Assembly (NCBI RefSeq): GCF_000719555.1 | Contig: NZ_JOGX01000003.1 | Coordinates: forward strand, 124,001-188,000 | Length of the DNA stretch: 64,000 bases | Source: Streptomyces sp. NRRL F-5727 | Lineage (GTDB): Bacteria > Actinomycetota > Actinomycetes > Streptomycetales > Streptomycetaceae | Direction: 5' to 3' | In this document: positions 63,283-64,000 of the stretch, one piece after another | How the letters are laid out: each line of letters starts with the position of its first letter | Position numbering within the stretch: the stretch's first letter is position 1 | Translations under genes and position numbers: made by a program | Notes under the pieces: model-generated | Database searches by the model: none | What the model was told of the DNA's origin: nothing | The model's input: the letters and a program-made list of their open reading frames with translations, nothing else

Positions 63283-63362
63283 TCGGGCGTTGCCAGGAGC
63301 GGGCGGCGTGCGGTTAGGTTCGCATGATCGTATTTTTTGACTGAAAAGTGGGGGTGGGGGCC

Positions 63363-63728
63363 ATGGCGCTCTTCGGGAACGCGCACGCCATCGATCCGGC
63401 GCAGGCGCAGCAGGACTACGCGCGGCTGCTCGGCCAGGGGGAGCAGGTGCACGCCGCGTACCTGCTGATCCGCGACGTCATCTTCTTCACCGACCGGCGG
63501 CTCGTGCTCGTCGACAAGCAGGGCATCACCGGCAAGAAGGTCGAGTACCACTCGATCCCGTACCGGAGCATCACGCACTTCGCCGTCGAGACGGCCGGCA
63601 CCTTCGACCTCGACGCCGAGCTGAAGATCTGGATCTCGGGCCAGGCGCTGCCGGTCACCAAGACCTTCACCAAGGGTGTGGACATCTACGAGGTGCAGGC
63701 GATCCTCACGCAGTTCGTCGCCCGCTGA
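63363..63728 (+). CDS. PH-domain protein (YvbH/DUF1696-like)
   Basis: A 121-residue cytoplasmic protein with a bacterial pleckstrin-homology fold. It reads LIRDVIFFTDRRLVLVDKQG, VEYHSIPYRSITHFAVETAG, TFDLDAELKIW and ends FTKGVDIYEVQAILTQFV. Such proteins form ring-shaped oligomers; the function is unknown. ATG 63363 lies behind a GGGGGTGGGGG stretch. A terminator follows. Confidence 0.9.
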   Translation: MALFGNAHAIDPAQAQQDYARLLGQGEQVHAAYLLIRDVIFFTDRRLVLVDKQGITGKKVEYHSIPYRSITHFAVETAGTFDLDAELKIWISGQALPVTKTFTKGVDIYEVQAILTQFVAR

Positions 63729-63762
63729 CGGACCGTCCGGTCGCGGACGCGGAGATTACTAC

Positions 63763-63790
63763 GAAGGCCCCGGGTTTGCCCGGGGCCTTC
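63763..63790 (+). terminator. Intrinsic terminator after the PH-domain gene
   Basis: A perfect 12-base-pair stem GAAGGCCCCGGG/CCCGGGGCCTTC with a TTTG loop is followed by CCCTTTT. Confidence 0.85.
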
Positions 63791-63869
63791 CCCTTTTGGG
63801 TGAACCCATCTGATTTGCATGTCAGTTGAATATGCCTTCGGCCTAACGTGCGGGTGGAGGTGATGATCG

Positions 63870-64000
63870 TTGGACGCGATCGACATCGATGACTTCGTTC
63901 GGGCCGCCGCCGGGGGCCGGCTGAGGCGGCTCACCGCGATCGACGGGGCGCACTGGTTCCCCGTCGTGGACGTGGCCCGGCGGCTCGGGTACGCGGGGCC
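63870..64000 (+). CDS. N-terminus of a BRO-N-like protein (partial)
   Basis: An open frame from TTG 63870 to the window end gives 43 residues beginning MDAIDIDDFVRAAAGGRL. Later it reads AHWFPVVDVARRLGYAG, which resembles the start of a BRO-N DNA-binding domain (W/FxxxDVxxxLGY). A GGAGG lies about ten bases upstream. An in-frame stop just before the TTG excludes earlier starts. BRO-N proteins occur in phages but also as chromosomal regulators in Streptomyces. The rest of the gene is outside the window. Confidence 0.5.
   Translation, partial: MDAIDIDDFVRAAAGGRLRRLTAIDGAHWFPVVDVARRLGYAG

Overview
The window looks like a piece of a Streptomyces chromosome, or of a very close relative. G+C is high, third codon positions are G/C-saturated, GTG starts are common, and start codons often overlap the preceding stop (ATGA, GTGA, TGATG). 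The gene families are typical of the genus: fused cydDC, a Rex operator, RsbW-type ATPases with a SpoIIE-type phosphatase, DUF5926 and SigE-family sigma. From memory, the order cydA-cydB-cydDC ... serS-pheA ... copper operon resembles a core region of the S. coelicolor chromosome not far from oriC. Several intergenic DnaA-box-like clusters fit that placement. No prophage, insertion sequence or CRISPR array was seen.

Left part (1-19,000). The 5' end of an unknown gene, a LacI-type regulator and an aminotransferase lead into the respiratory operon cydA-cydB-cydDC. That operon has a perfect Rex operator and is followed by a GAF-GAF histidine kinase that keeps the heme-ligand residues of DevS/DosT. 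Next come a HAD phosphatase, a dead MarR-family remnant, a flavin/F420 monooxygenase-like protein, an RNA 2'-phosphotransferase (KptA), a MerR regulator, an EphD-like epoxide hydrolase/dehydrogenase fusion and an M24 peptidase.

Middle (19,000-37,000). A four-gene ABC exporter operon (two ATPases, two permeases) is followed by an MFS transporter with its FCD-type regulator and a stand-alone dihydrolipoyl dehydrogenase. A long leftward series follows: copper-handling operon (ycnI, sco1, PCuAC, copC-copD fusion, DyP peroxidase), pheA, serS and a HAD phosphatase. A cluster of DnaA-box-like 9-mers lies between pheA and serS.

Right part (37,000-64,000). This is rich in signalling genes: two RsbW-like ATPases, a GAF/SpoIIE-type phosphatase with one metal ligand changed, a SigE-family sigma factor and a very large PAS hybrid 'kinase' whose phospho-acceptor His is replaced. 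It also holds aminopeptidase P, a degenerate primase-polymerase-like protein, a GDPD, an HtrA protease, a macro-domain protein, three tRNA genes, a small Asn/Gln-rich secreted protein, an SSI-type inhibitor, a Ser-Ala-repeat lipoprotein and a PH-domain protein. The notable metabolic island is a translationally coupled five-gene operon (49,663-54,358). Its content matches the mycobacterial igr steroid side-chain operon: chsE2, chsH2, chsE1, chsH1, ltp2. An acyl-CoA ligase follows downstream. The window ends inside a gene with a BRO-N-like start.

Short GC-rich tandem repeats of 9 to about 36 bp recur in the gaps, mostly after stop codons. All coordinates and starts were read by eye from the sequence; family assignments rest on motif recognition, not database searches.
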